A stretch of DNA of 64,000 nt from Sulfuricurvum sp. (GTDB lineage: Bacteria > Campylobacterota > Campylobacteria > Campylobacterales > Sulfurimonadaceae): positions 1 through 64,000 of the forward strand of contig JAUYAU010000016.1 in the NCBI GenBank assembly GCA_030693335.1. The letters are read 5' to 3'. A program made the translations under genes and the position numbers. Under the pieces are notes generated by a model. The model saw only the letters and a program-made list of their open reading frames with translations, made no database searches and had not been told where the DNA came from. Shown here one piece after another: positions 24,792 through 35,566 of the stretch (its first letter is position 1; every line of letters begins with the position of its first letter).

Positions 24792-26120
24792 ATGAAAAAT
24801 AAAAAAATGATGGTTGTTGGTTTTATCAGTGCAGTAAGCATCACACTCGCTCTTTCCACCTCTCTTATAGCCAAGAGCAATGCGGCTGCCCAATCCTCAG
24901 AACCATCTTTGGAAGCTTCACGTCTTCAGTCCTTGGCTAAATTCACAAAAGTACTTAGTATTGTAGAGCAATACAACGTGGATGCTCTTGGCATCGATCA
25001 ACTTGTTGATAAATCATTGCAGGGTATGCTCTCCAATCTTGATGCACATTCCAGTTTTATGGATAAGAAAAGCTTTGATTCTCTCAAGAGCCAAACAGAC
25101 GGAGAATTTGGCGGGTTAGGCATAACGGTTGGAATGCGCGATAATGCATTAACCGTTATCGCTCCTATCGAAGGAACTCCAGCCGATAAAGCCGGTATCA
25201 AAGCCGGAGATATTATCTTAAAGATCAATGAGACAGCAACGCTTAGCATGAACATTGATGATGCGGTAGGCCTTATGCGCGGTAAACCTAAGACCCCTAT
25301 CAATCTAACCATTATTCGTAAAGGGGCATCCGAACCGCTTAAATTCCACATCATCCGTGATATCATTACCGTAGAATCCGTTTATACACGCACCATTGAC
25401 AACAACATCCTGTACATTCGAATTACCAGTTTCGATAAAAAAGTTGCTGCAGATGTCAAGGGCGCTTTGTTGAAACATGCAGGTAAGGCCAAGGGCGTTA
25501 TTCTCGATCTACGAAATAATCCGGGAGGACTCCTTGATCAAGCAGTTGATCTCACTGATCTCTTTGTGGATGAAGGGGTTATCGTTTCCCAAAAAGGACG
25601 TAATAAAAGCGATGATGTTAGCTACAGTGCTACAAAAAAATCGACTATCTGCCGTCTTCCCCTCGTTGTAATGGTAAACGAAGGCAGTGCCAGCGCTTCT
25701 GAAATCGTCAGTGGAGCGATACAAGATCTCAAGCGCGGAGTGATTGTCGGAGCAACTACTTTTGGCAAAGGGAGTGTGCAAGTCGTCATGCCTATTACCG
25801 ATATTGAAGCAATCAAACTCACCATTGCCCGTTATTATCTCCCTAGCGGCCGCACCATTCAAGCTGTGGGCGTTATTCCGGATGTAGAAGTAGATGCAGG
25901 TGAAGTAAAAAAACATGAAAATAGCTTCAACATAAAAGAGGCCGATCTAAAAAAACATCTAGAAGGTGAGCTGGAAAAGGTTAACGGCATGGTTGATGTT
26001 ACCGAAGCTAATGCGACTAATAAGACAATTATCACTAAAGAACAGCTAACCAAAGACATTCAACTCAAAGAAGGAGTTGGCATCATTAAAGCCCTCATCA
26101 TTACCAAAGGAAAAGAATAA
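24792..26120 (+). CDS. ctpA: C-terminal processing peptidase, S41 family
   Basis: 442 residues. An N-terminal signal or anchor (about 5-27) is followed by a PDZ domain (about 100-185, FGGLGITVG...[16 protein letters not shown]) and the protease core: [14 protein letters not shown] holds the catalytic Ser and FGKGSVQ the Lys. It acts in the periplasm on protein C-termini. The stop codon shares a base with the purC start (TAATG), an unexpected coupling of a protease with purine synthesis. Confidence 0.93.
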   Translation: MKNKKMMVVGFISAVSITLALSTSLIAKSNAAAQSSEPSLEASRLQSLAKFTKVLSIVEQYNVDALGIDQLVDKSLQGMLSNLDAHSSFMDKKSFDSLKSQTDGEFGGLGITVGMRDNALTVIAPIEGTPADKAGIKAGDIILKINETATLSMNIDDAVGLMRGKPKTPINLTIIRKGASEPLKFHIIRDIITVESVYTRTIDNNILYIRITSFDKKVAADVKGALLKHAGKAKGVILDLRNNPGGLLDQAVDLTDLFVDEGVIVSQKGRNKSDDVSYSATKKSTICRLPLVVMVNEGSASASEIVSGAIQDLKRGVIVGATTFGKGSVQVVMPITDIEAIKLTIARYYLPSGRTIQAVGVIPDVEVDAGEVKKHENSFNIKEADLKKHLEGELEKVNGMVDVTEANATNKTIITKEQLTKDIQLKEGVGIIKALIITKGKE

Positions 26121-26830
26121 TGGAAAAACGTGAAGTCATTTATGAAGGAAAAGCAAAGCGCCTCTATAGTACTGATGATCCGAATCTAGTCATTGCCCAA
26201 TTCAAAGATGATTTAACTGCATTCAATGGTGCAAAAAAAGACACCGAAGCCGGCAAAGGTGCCCTCAATAATAAGATCTCAACCGCTCTGTTCCAGATGC
26301 TGGCAGAAAAAGGAATTGAGTCCCACTTTGTAAAAATGTTAGATGATAACAATATGCTGTGCAAAAAAGTGGATATCATCATGATCGAAGTGATTGTTCG
26401 AAATGTTGCCACCGGGAGTCTTAGTAAAAATCTTGGCATCCCTGATGGAAAGGTTCTCCCTTTTACCTTGGTTGAGTTTGACTATAAAAATGATGACCTT
26501 GGTGATCCAAAACTCAACGATCAACACTGTTTGATTCTCGAACTCGTTAAAAATGAAGCCGAATTGGATCAACTACGTGCTATGGCACGTCAGATCAATG
26601 ATATTTTACGCCCTTATTTCCATAATAAAGGTCTGAATTTAATTGATTTTAAACTTGAATTTGGCCGTGATCCTGATGGTAAAATCATCCTCGCAGATGA
26701 AATCAGCCCTGACAATTGCCGATTTTGGGATTTAGAAACAGGTGAAAAAATGGATAAAGACCGTTTTCGTCAAGGAATGGGCGGTCTCAAAGTAGCCTAC
26801 GAAGAAGTTTTAAACCGAATATTAAACTAA
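26120..26830 (+). CDS. purC: SAICAR synthetase
   Basis: 236 residues: the N-terminal YEGKAKRLY nucleotide-binding motif, [12 protein letters not shown], and [14 protein letters not shown] near the C-terminus. It couples CAIR with aspartate in purine synthesis. It is followed after 26 bases by purS and purQ. Confidence 0.96.
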   Translation: MEKREVIYEGKAKRLYSTDDPNLVIAQFKDDLTAFNGAKKDTEAGKGALNNKISTALFQMLAEKGIESHFVKMLDDNNMLCKKVDIIMIEVIVRNVATGSLSKNLGIPDGKVLPFTLVEFDYKNDDLGDPKLNDQHCLILELVKNEAELDQLRAMARQINDILRPYFHNKGLNLIDFKLEFGRDPDGKIILADEISPDNCRFWDLETGEKMDKDRFRQGMGGLKVAYEEVLNRILN

Positions 26831-26856
26831 TATCCAAAGAGAATAAAGGCAGAAGA

Positions 26857-27099
26857 ATGAAAGCGATTGTAAATGTATTTTTGAAAAATGGAGTTCTTGA
26901 CTCACAGGGCAAAGCGGTTGTACATGCCCTTTTGGGTCATGGATTTGGTAGCGTAAGTGATGTTCGTGTCGGTAAACAAATCATTATTGAGATGAATGAA
27001 ACCGACGCAGATACTGCAAAAGCTAAAGTAACACAAATGTGTGAAGATTTATTGGCCAACACCGTTATCGAAGATTACTCCATAGAGATTCAAGCATGA
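26857..27099 (+). CDS. purS: FGAM synthase subunit PurS
   Basis: 80 residues, the standard size. VFLKNGVLDSQGKAVVHALL and VGKQIIIEM are typical. PurS bridges PurQ and PurL in the three-part FGAM synthase. It overlaps purQ by 4 bases; purL is not in this window. Confidence 0.93.
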   Translation: MKAIVNVFLKNGVLDSQGKAVVHALLGHGFGSVSDVRVGKQIIIEMNETDADTAKAKVTQMCEDLLANTVIEDYSIEIQA

Positions 27100-27776
27100 A
27101 AACAAAAGTAGGTATCATCCAATTTCCGGGTACCAACTGTGAGTACGACACCCAAAATGCCTTTGCAGCATTGGGATGTGAAACACAAATTCTTTGGCAT
27201 AAAGAAGACACGATACCTGAGGGTACCGATTTGCTCGTCGTTGCCGGAGGATTCAGCTATGGGGATTATCTCAGAAGCGGTGCAATCGCCAAGATGAGCC
27301 CTATTATGAAAGCCGTTAAAGAATACGCTGATAATGGCGGAAAAGTCCTGGGTATTTGTAACGGTTTTCAGGTATTGACAGAGTGCGGTCTGCTTCCTGG
27401 TGCCCTAAAGCGCAATGAAGGACTTCACTTTATTTCACGTCATCATTATTTAAAAGTCGCTTCCAACAATAATGCCTTTTTAAGCCAGTGTGCCATTAAT
27501 GATATCCTCAACATTCCTATCGCTCATCACGATGGTAACTTTTACATTGATCCTAAAGGACTTGTCGAATTGTATGCTAACGATCAAGTTCTATTACAGT
27601 ACACCGACGATAAAGGCAATATCAGCAATCCGAACGGTTCAGTAGACAGCATCGCTGGTATCTGTAACACCAATAAAAATGTCTTTGGGTTGATGCCACA
27701 TCCTGAACGTGCAATGGAGTCCTTATTGGGTTCCGATGATGGGCGTCGTATGCTTGATGGATTTTTGTCAGCTTGA
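27096..27776 (+). CDS. purQ: FGAM synthase glutaminase subunit PurQ
   Basis: 226 residues of the class I glutamine amidotransferase fold: [27 protein letters not shown], the nucleophile in GICNGFQVL, and the His/Glu pair in MPHPERAME. It supplies ammonia to PurL. Its stop overlaps the TTG of the next gene (TTGA). Confidence 0.95.
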   Translation: MKTKVGIIQFPGTNCEYDTQNAFAALGCETQILWHKEDTIPEGTDLLVVAGGFSYGDYLRSGAIAKMSPIMKAVKEYADNGGKVLGICNGFQVLTECGLLPGALKRNEGLHFISRHHYLKVASNNNAFLSQCAINDILNIPIAHHDGNFYIDPKGLVELYANDQVLLQYTDDKGNISNPNGSVDSIAGICNTNKNVFGLMPHPERAMESLLGSDDGRRMLDGFLSA

Positions 27777-28930
27777 AAAAGATACTTTTCTTATTACTAT
27801 TACTTGCGCAAGCTGCAATGGGTGAGCCATCAGTATTCACCGAACCTGCTGCGGCCCCTCAAGAAGTACAACCGCCTCAAACTTCTCAAAATGAAACCGA
27901 CACAGGTATTAGTACCTTATTTAATAATGTTCAACAAAGCGGCGCTATTACCTTGGAACACTCGAATCTTCCAACGCACCTTTATATAGGAGAAATTTTT
28001 CCTGTCACTATTAAACTGACTCCCGTAGATGTTGCATCTGGCAATATCGAATATACGCTTCAAAACGAAGAAGGGATTCGTGTATTTAGTGCTACTCCAC
28101 GCCGTGCTGTCAAGGCAGACGGTGTTTACGATACATTTTATTTTTTAGTACAGTCCTCCAATGTCCGCTTACCGGATATTACCGCAATGGTCAGCTCTAC
28201 TGGATTTGATTCAAATCCTATTACTGGATCGTCTCTTACTGCATCCACTTTATCACCACCAGCTACTTTCGCTAATGTTCTGGCTGATTCATTCAAAATT
28301 ATTGATTATAAAACCACAGCCTACAACCAAGAAAGCAATATTGTTGTTTTTACCGCAACCGCTCGACGTTGTAATATAGGTACTTTTTCACTTCAAAACG
28401 CTATAAAACAGGGGTTCGAGTCTAAACTTCCTAATGTTGAAGAGTCTCAAATCACATATTATGCCATTATCCCAAATACTCAGCAAAGTCTCGATTTCAC
28501 TATTTTCAATCTGGCCAAAAACAGATATGAATCGATTAGTATCCCTATTGAAGTAGACGATGATAGTGTATCGACGCAAAGTGACCTTTCTCCTACAGAT
28601 TCTCGCCATACAGAATTAAAAGTAGGTGCTGCAGCAATTTTAGGAGTTATTTTAATTGCTATGTATTACTGGAGACGACAACAAGGGTACCTTATAGCTT
28701 CGATAGCCCCTTTATTTTTTGTAGTGTTTACTTTATTGCCCAATTCGAGTGTTTGCGTAAAGAAAGGTGCCCCTTTATACATACTTCCTATCAAAAGCGG
28801 AACAATTTTTGAAGTAACTATGGAAGAAACCAATATTGAAGCCGAAAATCAAGTGGGCGATTTCACAAAAATCCGCTTGGACAATAAAAAAGTCGGCTGG
28901 GTAAACAAGCGTGATATTTGCTCGAATTAA
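27773..28930 (+). CDS. Membrane protein with BatD-like region and SH3-like C-terminus
   Basis: 385 residues from a TTG. A signal peptide (ending AMG-E), then Ig-like beta-rich regions of the BatD kind ([15 protein letters not shown]), two close membrane helices at about 282-318, and a C-terminal bacterial SH3-like region ([11 protein letters not shown]...[18 protein letters not shown]). The topology puts most of the chain in the periplasm. BatD proteins act with VWA-domain partners, none of which is nearby. It overlaps plsC by 20 bases. Confidence 0.7.
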   Translation: MKKILFLLLLLAQAAMGEPSVFTEPAAAPQEVQPPQTSQNETDTGISTLFNNVQQSGAITLEHSNLPTHLYIGEIFPVTIKLTPVDVASGNIEYTLQNEEGIRVFSATPRRAVKADGVYDTFYFLVQSSNVRLPDITAMVSSTGFDSNPITGSSLTASTLSPPATFANVLADSFKIIDYKTTAYNQESNIVVFTATARRCNIGTFSLQNAIKQGFESKLPNVEESQITYYAIIPNTQQSLDFTIFNLAKNRYESISIPIEVDDDSVSTQSDLSPTDSRHTELKVGAAAILGVILIAMYYWRRQQGYLIASIAPLFFVVFTLLPNSSVCVKKGAPLYILPIKSGTIFEVTMEETNIEAENQVGDFTKIRLDNKKVGWVNKRDICSN

Positions 28931-29606
28931 ATGGCTTTATGCTGTTATTATAATTTTCATGGGGATGACCCTCATGATAACAACCTTTTATCTTCTTCCG
29001 CAACCCTACTCTGTAAAATTAGGGGCATGGTTCATTCGTTTATTCGGCTTCATTGGAGTTAAAACACACGGAACCCTCGATCCTGATGCACAAATGTATC
29101 TAGTCAATCATCAAAGTGATGTTGATATCGGCATTATTGAGACCATTAGCTCCAAAAACATTGCCTGGGTAGCGAAGAATGAACTTTTTTCTATCCCCTT
29201 TTTTGGCCTTGTTCTCAGGCTGCCTCAAAATATTGCTCTTCAACGCGAAAGCAAAACTGCCATTGTTAGACTCATTAAAGAAGTCAAAAGGTGCCTTGAT
29301 GATGGACGTACAATAACCATTTTTCCAGAGGGGACACGAACAGAAACGGGGAAAATGAAACCTTTTAAACAAGGGGCAAAGATCGTTGCGGACAAATACG
29401 CTCTTAAAGTCCAACCCATTGTTTTAATCGCTACAGCATCCTATTTTAGCAATAAACGTAAAATATTTCGCCCAGGCGTAGTAACTGCGATCTGTTTAGA
29501 AACATTCTATGCTGACAAAGAAGATCCGCATTGGCTAACTGATTTACAACTAAAAATGCAAAAGGTATACGATGATGAGCTTACAAACCATCCTAGCCAT
29601 CGGTAG
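28911..29606 (+). CDS. plsC: 1-acyl-sn-glycerol-3-phosphate acyltransferase
   Basis: 231 residues from a GTG. One N-terminal membrane helix (about 8-30), the HxxxxD catalytic box as NHQSDVD and the substrate box FPEGTRT. It makes phosphatidic acid at the inner membrane. It overlaps the genes on both sides, so it sits in the middle of a chain that runs from ctpA to fluC. Confidence 0.92.
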   Translation: MIFARIKWLYAVIIIFMGMTLMITTFYLLPQPYSVKLGAWFIRLFGFIGVKTHGTLDPDAQMYLVNHQSDVDIGIIETISSKNIAWVAKNELFSIPFFGLVLRLPQNIALQRESKTAIVRLIKEVKRCLDDGRTITIFPEGTRTETGKMKPFKQGAKIVADKYALKVQPIVLIATASYFSNKRKIFRPGVVTAICLETFYADKEDPHWLTDLQLKMQKVYDDELTNHPSHR

Positions 29607-29961
29607 CGGTGCTTTTATAGGGGCAGTCATGCGTGCCTATCTCAATGGTGTCGTTAATCACCATTTTTCGCATACTCTTCCATTTGGCACACTCACCGTA
29701 AATTTGCTTGGGAGTTTTATTATAGGGGCGCTTTTTGCTTACTTCAGCTATAGCACTTTATTAACCGTTCAGGCAAAATCATTTCTTACTACCGGTTTTT
29801 TAGGGGGACTCACTACCTATTCTACCTTTGCAATGGAAACCTTCTTTTTACTAAGCGGTGGCCATTTATTGATGGCAGCGCTCAATATGGCACTAAATAC
29901 CTTTGGTGCCGTTGCTATGGCAGCTTCTGGATATTATCTTTTTAAAAGCACTCTATCCTAG
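29572..29961 (+). CDS. crcB: Fluoride channel FluC/CrcB
   Basis: 129 residues with four membrane helices. LPFGTLTVNLLGSFIIG and GFLGGLTTYSTFAMET are the FluC pore motifs (pore Asn and the TYSTF phenylalanine region). It exports fluoride. No fluoride riboswitch is expected or seen, because the gene lies inside an operon and overlaps plsC by 35 bases; an alternative ATG is at 29575. Confidence 0.93.
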   Translation: MMSLQTILAIGSGAFIGAVMRAYLNGVVNHHFSHTLPFGTLTVNLLGSFIIGALFAYFSYSTLLTVQAKSFLTTGFLGGLTTYSTFAMETFFLLSGGHLLMAALNMALNTFGAVAMAASGYYLFKSTLS

Positions 29962-30528
29962 ACGAACTGTTTCATCTGCACACCACTGTGCCAAGTGCGT
30001 ATCATGCGTAATTAAAAGCACCCCCATGCCCTCCAAATTAGAGACAATCAGTTTCATTATATCAAGCTGATTGAGGTTGTCCAATGCCGAAGTGGGTTCA
30101 TCAAGCAGGAGAAGCTTTGGTTTCATCAACAAAGCACGTAATATGGAGCAGCGCTGAAGCTGTCCTCCTGAAAGCATATGTGGCAATGCATTCAAATACT
30201 TCTCATTAAGTCCCATTTTCTCCATCAATACTTCACATCCCTCTAAAGAAGCTACTTCAGCAATTTGATCCTTGATGATGTAACTAGGATGAAACGAACT
30301 GTACGGATCTTGAAAAACTTGCGAAAGAGATGCCGATTTGATCGTCCCACTATGTGGCTTAGCACGTCCTAAAATAAGTTCAAAAAGCGTTGATTTTCCT
30401 ACTCCGCTGGGTCCAACGATCGCTTTTATCTCGCCTTGCGCAACACATAAACTAAAATCATCAAACAAAAGCGCCTCTTTGGAGTACCCAAATGTGAGCG
30501 ATTCGATATTTAGGACTTCTTCGCTCAA
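29953..30528 (-). CDS. Orphan ABC transporter ATPase, oligopeptide/nickel type
   Basis: 191 residues, short for the DppF/NikE type (usually 250 or more). Walker A is GPSGVGKST, the Q-loop is QDPYSSFHPSY, the signature is LSGGQLQR and Walker B is LLLLDEPTSALD with a switch His (THD). The C-terminal oligopeptide extension is missing. No permease or binding protein adjoins. It overlaps proA by 4 bases and the tail of crcB by 9 (convergent). Confidence 0.85.
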   Translation of the reverse strand: MSEEVLNIESLTFGYSKEALLFDDFSLCVAQGEIKAIVGPSGVGKSTLFELILGRAKPHSGTIKSASLSQVFQDPYSSFHPSYIIKDQIAEVASLEGCEVLMEKMGLNEKYLNALPHMLSGGQLQRCSILRALLMKPKLLLLDEPTSALDNLNQLDIMKLIVSNLEGMGVLLITHDTHLAQWCADETVRLG

Positions 30529-31757
30529 CGAATTTGCCCTTTTCCATACACTTTGTATTTATAAGTCGTCAAGCCCTCAACCCCCATCGGTCCACGTGCA
30601 TGTAGCTTATTCGTGCTGATACCCACTTCTGCCCCAAATCCAAATGCACCGCCATCGGTGAATCGTGTCGAAGCATTCACATAAACACATGCCGCATCAA
30701 TAGCATCCATAAATCGATCCGCTGTCGTGATGCTCTGCGTGATGATCGCTTCACTATGCCCTGAGCCAAAGCGGACAATGTGTTCTATTGCCCCCTCAAC
30801 CCCATCCACCACACGAATATTCAAAATATTGGCTAAATATTCGGTATCAAAATCTTCTTCGCTGGCAAGAGCAATATCAATCACATTACGGGTTTTTTCA
30901 CACCCTTTTAGCTGTGTCTTTGCATTGTCGAATACTTCTTTAAGTACTGGCAATATTTCGCCTGCAATTTCTTGATCAACGAGTAAAGTCTCCATTGCAT
31001 TACACACACCAGGGCGCTGTACTTTGGCATTGATAGCGATCGCGATCGCATTTTCAATATCTGCCTCTTTATCAATATAGGTGTGACACAGCCCTTTGTC
31101 GTGCTTGACCACAGGGACGCTTGAGTTTTGACTCACATAACGTATCAGCCCCTCCCCGCCGCGAGGAACAATCAAATCAACGTATTTATCCATCTTAATG
31201 AGTTTTGCCACGCCTTCACGTGATGAATCGGGTAATAAAGCTATTAACTCTTTAGGAAGATTGTTTTGAACCAAGACTTCTTGCAAGACTTCGGCGATAA
31301 TGGCATTAGAAGCCTCAGCCTCTTTCCCCCCTTTTAAAACGCACCCATTTGAGCTTTTAAAACACAGTGCCGCGGTATCCGACGTCACATTTGGGCGTGA
31401 TTCATAAATGATCCCGATAACGCCGATAGGGATCGAAACTTTCTCGATTTTCAATCCTGCTTCTGTCACCCATCCCTCGAGGACACGTCCCACGGGATCT
31501 TTGAGTGCCGAGATCTCCTCGATGGCTACCGCCATTGCATCGATGCGCTTTTCATCCAAAAGCAAACGCTCTTTGAGGGATGAGGCTAAGTTTTCCTCAT
31601 TTGCTTTAGCCATATCAATCGTGTTTGCTTCGACAATGCGCGCTGTGTTAGTACGAAGTGCTTTTGCCATTTCACGCAATATACGATTACGTTCGCTACC
31701 GCTCATGGTTGCCACAATACGGCTTGCATTTTTTGCTTTTTCTAAAAATTGTTCCAT
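30525..31757 (-). CDS. proA: Gamma-glutamyl phosphate reductase
   Basis: 410 residues, normal length. GVIGIIYESRPNVTSD is the family signature, GGKEAEASN and RGGEGLIRY are substrate loops, and VQRPGVCNAMETLL carries the catalytic Cys. It makes glutamate semialdehyde for proline. No proB is adjacent. A TATAAT (31782-31787, minus strand) lies upstream. Confidence 0.95.
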   Translation of the reverse strand: MEQFLEKAKNASRIVATMSGSERNRILREMAKALRTNTARIVEANTIDMAKANEENLASSLKERLLLDEKRIDAMAVAIEEISALKDPVGRVLEGWVTEAGLKIEKVSIPIGVIGIIYESRPNVTSDTAALCFKSSNGCVLKGGKEAEASNAIIAEVLQEVLVQNNLPKELIALLPDSSREGVAKLIKMDKYVDLIVPRGGEGLIRYVSQNSSVPVVKHDKGLCHTYIDKEADIENAIAIAINAKVQRPGVCNAMETLLVDQEIAGEILPVLKEVFDNAKTQLKGCEKTRNVIDIALASEEDFDTEYLANILNIRVVDGVEGAIEHIVRFGSGHSEAIITQSITTADRFMDAIDAACVYVNASTRFTDGGAFGFGAEVGISTNKLHARGPMGVEGLTTYKYKVYGKGQIR

Positions 31758-31825
31758 AATGATTCCCTTTTAACTAGGGTTATTATAACAAAGGAGAATT
31801 AATACAAGAGAAAAGCCAGAGAGCA

Positions 31826-32920
31826 TCAGAGATACTCTCTAATATCTTTTAACAAACTATCTAAATGAACCTTATACTGGTCGAAAAGGCTAAAGTAACT
31901 CTGATCGTGCATGTCGCCCAGCGCCAGTTTCATGTTCGCAGCAATTTCACCCAGTGGGTGGGCTCCGATGTTTTCACTGACACCGATAATATCCAGAAGC
32001 AATGCATCAGCGGCTTGTATATTATTAGCACGTAAAAGTTCTCCTAGCTGATCCGAAGACCTGCTGTAGTCTGCAATAAACTCCGATAAGATTTCACAGT
32101 AAAATTCCTTATCTCCTCCACACGTTTCAAGCCCTTTATTAATATCCAAATTCTTTCTTGTTACAGTTTCTATAGGCTCACCGCTATGAGTCCCTGTATA
32201 AGCATAGATCATTCTGTACAGAGATTCCATTCTCAGAGGCTTTGCCAGTTGTTCAGACATACCTGCACTCTTCATTTTTTGTATGTCGTCCGTTGCAGTG
32301 TCACCACTAAGCGCTACTACTACAATATGATCGTATTTAGAATTCCCCCGAATAATACGCGTTGCTTCAAACCCATCGACTCTTGGCATATTCGCGTCCA
32401 TTAAGATCATTGCAAAATTTGTATCATGTTCAAGTATGTCCAGAGCTTCCTGACCGTCATTTGCCATAACCAACTCTATACCGCTTCCAGCTAAAAGCCC
32501 CGCAAGTACCTTTTGGTTGATGGGGTTGTCTTCTGCAACCAATATCCTCTCCCCCGCAAATTCAGAAAAACTTTGTTTTGTAATGTGCCCATGCTGTGGA
32601 ACAGGGCGTTTTTGGATTGTCTTGTCACTTTTTCTTCTACTCGCTGAATCTTTGACTTCATGATCCGGTGTTACGACTCCAAAATCCCCTTCTTCTTTTC
32701 CATATAAGCGAATCTCTTGAAGTGGCTCTATTTTTGGTTCTTCTTTTATCTCATGAACTGTTTTTATCTTTTCTTGAACCGTTACTTCCGGTATGTCATT
32801 TTTTTCTGATTTATTACTGCGTGTTTGTGGGATTGAGCTTCTTTTTAGTATAAAGTATACAACTAAAATGAATACAATGGCTACTGCGGCTATAATCTCT
32901 TGTTGAAATTCATTAAACAT
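31826..32920 (-). CDS. Membrane-anchored receiver protein with degenerate Hpt domain
   Basis: 364 residues: a membrane helix (about 9-26), a charged linker (30-125), a receiver domain with ILVAEDNPINQKV, the phospho-Asp in ILMDANMPRVDG, ALSGDT and AKPL, then a helical C-terminus (about 265-360) that aligns with Hpt domains (GVSENIGA in place of the usual KGxSxNIGA). The Hpt histidine is not there: the segment reads LLLDIIGVSENIGA. The receiver looks functional, the Hpt does not. No kinase adjoins; it may be a docking protein for a distant hybrid kinase. Confidence 0.82.
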   Translation of the reverse strand: MFNEFQQEIIAAVAIVFILVVYFILKRSSIPQTRSNKSEKNDIPEVTVQEKIKTVHEIKEEPKIEPLQEIRLYGKEEGDFGVVTPDHEVKDSASRRKSDKTIQKRPVPQHGHITKQSFSEFAGERILVAEDNPINQKVLAGLLAGSGIELVMANDGQEALDILEHDTNFAMILMDANMPRVDGFEATRIIRGNSKYDHIVVVALSGDTATDDIQKMKSAGMSEQLAKPLRMESLYRMIYAYTGTHSGEPIETVTRKNLDINKGLETCGGDKEFYCEILSEFIADYSRSSDQLGELLRANNIQAADALLLDIIGVSENIGAHPLGEIAANMKLALGDMHDQSYFSLFDQYKVHLDSLLKDIREYL

Positions 32921-33005
32921 CAGACACTCTTTTTTTCTTTAATAATAGCGTATGAACTTTATTTTTGTACATAAAAAAATGATAATATGGTGTGATAGTG
33001 TGAAT

Positions 33006-33040
33006 TATAGAGAAAAAAGGAACCTCCGCTAACGCGGAGG
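33006..33040 (-). terminator. Rho-independent terminator of grpE-dnaK
   Basis: CCTCCGC-TAAC-GCGGAGG (7-bp GC stem, 4-base loop, 33023-33040) is followed on the minus strand by TTCCTTTTTT. It is placed about 20 bases after the dnaK stop. Confidence 0.85.
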
Positions 33041-33061
33041 AAGGGTAAAGAAGAAGGTTAA

Positions 33062-34939
33062 TTACTCGATTTCAGCGTCAATGACGTCGTCATCTTTTTT
33101 TGCATTTGAAGATGCAGCTTCGCCGCCTTCGTTTTGCTTGTACATTTGTTCTGCCATTTTGTGGCTTACATCTGCCAGTTTTTTCGTTGCCGCTTCAATT
33201 TGCTCTTTGGTAGCATCGGTATCTTTAAGAACCGCTTTGAGCTCTGCAAGCGCTTCTTCGATTGCCGCTTTTTCAGATGCATCGATCTTATCCGCCATCT
33301 CTTCAAGAGACTTTTCCGTTTGGCTTGCAAGTGCGTCTGCTTGGTTGCGAAGATCTACGATCTCTTTACGCGCTGCGTCTTCTGCTTTGTGGTTTTCTGC
33401 GTCTTGGACCATTTTGTTGATCTCTTCTTCGCTCAACCCGCTTGAACCAGAGATAGTAATGGACTGAGATTTACCCGTCCCTTTATCCGTAGAGCTTACT
33501 GTCAAAATACCGTTTGCATCGATGTCAAAGGTAACTTCGATTTGTGGAACACCGCGTTTTGCAGCAGGGATACCTGTTAGCTCAAAAAGACCCAATGATT
33601 TGTTATCACGGGCAAACTCACGCTCACCTTGACCAACAGAGATAGAAACCGCTGGTTGATTGTCTTCTGCAGTTGAGAACACTTGTGATTTCTTAACAGG
33701 GATCGTTGTCCCTTTTTCGATGATCTTGGTCATTACACCGCCAAGAGTCTCGATTCCAAGGCTAAGAGGTGTAACGTCTAACAGAAGAACGTCTTTAACG
33801 TCACCACGCAATACCCCACCTTGGATCGCAGCACCTGCAGCTACAACTTCATCCGGGTTTACACCCTTGTTAAGTGTTTTACCGCCGAACTCATCAGATA
33901 CCATTTTTTGTGCGATCGGGAGACGCGTAGATCCACCAACCATGATCACTTCATTGATCTCATTGTTACTCATCCCTGCATCTTTCATCGCAGTTTTGAT
34001 GTGAGAAATCGTCTCTTTTACCAAGACATCGATCATTCCCTCGAACTTAGCACGTGTCAATTTAACAACCAAGTGTTTTGGACCCGTTGCATCCGCTGTA
34101 ATAAACGGCAAGTTGATTTCTGTTTCTTCCGCAGATGAAAGCTCTTTTTTAGCATTTTCAGCAGCATCTTTAAGACGCTGTAGTGCCATTTTGTCTGCTT
34201 TAAGATCAATACCATGATCCGATTTGAACTCTGATGCCAAGAAGTCAACGATTTTGTTATCAAAATCATCTCCACCCAAGAACGCATTCCCGTCTGTTGA
34301 AAGAACTTCGAAAGTCCCCTCGCTGATCTCAAGAACCGTAACGTCAAACGTTCCGCCCCCTAAATCGTAAACGAGAACTTTCTCATCCCCTTTTGAATCC
34401 AAACCATACGCCAAAGCAGAAGCCGTTGGCTCGTTGATGATACGCAAAACGTTCAATCCTGCGATAGTTCCCGCTTCTTTTGTCGCTTTACGCTGTGCAT
34501 CGTTGAAATACGCAGGAACAGTAATAACCGCATCGGTTACTGCTTGACCCAAGTATGACTCTGCGTCCGCTTTCAATTTTGAAAGGATTTTTGCAGAGAT
34601 CTCTTGTGGAGTGTAAATCTTACCCGCAACGTCAACTGCAGCCATACCGTTTTTGTCAACGATTTTGTACGTTACTTTATCGTGTGCCTCTTTTGCTTTT
34701 TCCTCATTCATCATGAGACCCATGATACGTTTTACTGAGTAAATCGTTTTGTCCGGGTTTGTGATCGCCTGACGTTTTGCAGGATCACCTACTAAAATTT
34801 CACCCTTATCCGTAAATGCAACAACCGATGGAGTTGTATTTTTACCCTCTTTGTTAGGGATAATTTTCGCTTCGCCACCTTCATAGACAGCAACACATGA
34901 GTTTGTAGTTCCTAAATCGATACCAATTACTTTTGACAT
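33062..34939 (-). CDS. dnaK: Chaperone Hsp70
   Basis: 625 residues. [29 protein letters not shown] and [11 protein letters not shown] are the three Hsp70 signatures; the C-terminal lid ends in the [10 protein letters not shown] tail, close to the usual DVVDAEF/EEV ending. It folds proteins with GrpE and DnaJ; dnaJ is not adjacent. It follows grpE after 28 bases. Confidence 0.97.
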   Translation of the reverse strand: MSKVIGIDLGTTNSCVAVYEGGEAKIIPNKEGKNTTPSVVAFTDKGEILVGDPAKRQAITNPDKTIYSVKRIMGLMMNEEKAKEAHDKVTYKIVDKNGMAAVDVAGKIYTPQEISAKILSKLKADAESYLGQAVTDAVITVPAYFNDAQRKATKEAGTIAGLNVLRIINEPTASALAYGLDSKGDEKVLVYDLGGGTFDVTVLEISEGTFEVLSTDGNAFLGGDDFDNKIVDFLASEFKSDHGIDLKADKMALQRLKDAAENAKKELSSAEETEINLPFITADATGPKHLVVKLTRAKFEGMIDVLVKETISHIKTAMKDAGMSNNEINEVIMVGGSTRLPIAQKMVSDEFGGKTLNKGVNPDEVVAAGAAIQGGVLRGDVKDVLLLDVTPLSLGIETLGGVMTKIIEKGTTIPVKKSQVFSTAEDNQPAVSISVGQGEREFARDNKSLGLFELTGIPAAKRGVPQIEVTFDIDANGILTVSSTDKGTGKSQSITISGSSGLSEEEINKMVQDAENHKAEDAARKEIVDLRNQADALASQTEKSLEEMADKIDASEKAAIEEALAELKAVLKDTDATKEQIEAATKKLADVSHKMAEQMYKQNEGGEAASSNAKKDDDVIDAEIE

Positions 34940-34967
34940 ATTAAATTCCTTATTTTTATTTTATTGT

Positions 34968-35501
34968 TTAGTTTGCTATTACGACCATTGCATCACGCAA
35001 GGTTCGCTCTTTATACTTATACCCTTTTTGGAAGGTATTAACGATCTCTCCGCTCTCGTGAGCGTCGCTATCAACTTTTTGTACCGCGTTGTGAATCTCC
35101 GGATCAAATGGATGACTCTCATCGACAGGAGTAACACCATGCTTTTCCAAAACACTAAGCATCTGCTTGAGCGTGAGCTCAACACCCTCTTGCAACTTTT
35201 CCAAGAGAACCACTGGCTCAGCTTCGATAGCGGTTGCGGCGATTGCCATTGACAATGAATCCACTACCGGAATCAAATCTTTGGCAAACTTTTCATTGGA
35301 GTACTCCAGCGCTTGATATTTCTCACGCTCTAACCGTTTTTTGATATTATCAAAATCAGCATGTACGCGAGCGTACGTATCTTTTAAAGATGCTAATTCT
35401 TCTTTTACTTTTGTTAGTTCGTCTTTTTCTTCTTGCACATCGCTCTCTTCGAGAACAACTTGCTCCTCGATTTCCGACGTTTCGTTAATTTCATTTGACA
35501 T
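34968..35501 (-). CDS. grpE: Nucleotide exchange factor GrpE
   Basis: 177 residues: an acidic N-terminal tail, a long coiled coil (LTKVKEELASLKDTYARVHA, DFDNIKKRLEREK), and the C-terminal beta domain HPFDPEIHNAVQKVDS with FQKGYKYKERTLRDAMVVI. It releases ADP from DnaK. It is the first gene; hrcA, often upstream in relatives, is absent. Confidence 0.96.
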   Translation of the reverse strand: MSNEINETSEIEEQVVLEESDVQEEKDELTKVKEELASLKDTYARVHADFDNIKKRLEREKYQALEYSNEKFAKDLIPVVDSLSMAIAATAIEAEPVVLLEKLQEGVELTLKQMLSVLEKHGVTPVDESHPFDPEIHNAVQKVDSDAHESGEIVNTFQKGYKYKERTLRDAMVVIAN

Positions 35502-35536
35502 AAATCTAAGACCCCTTATTTTTGAAATCTGACAGT

Positions 35537-35566
35537 ATTATAATACATTGAGTCATATGTTGTCAA
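35537..35566 (-). promoter_or_regulatory. Consensus sigma-70 promoter of grpE-dnaK
   Basis: Minus strand: TTGACA (35561-35566), an 18-base spacer and TATAAT (35537-35542), both hexamers perfect. No CIRCE repeat (TTAGCACTC-N9-GAGTGCTAA) and no HspR-type repeat were found around it. Confidence 0.8.

Noticed and set aside
33081-34138. Several long plus-strand frames opposite dnaK
   Set aside because: They mirror a highly conserved, codon-biased gene and have Ser/Cys/Phe-rich nonsense composition.
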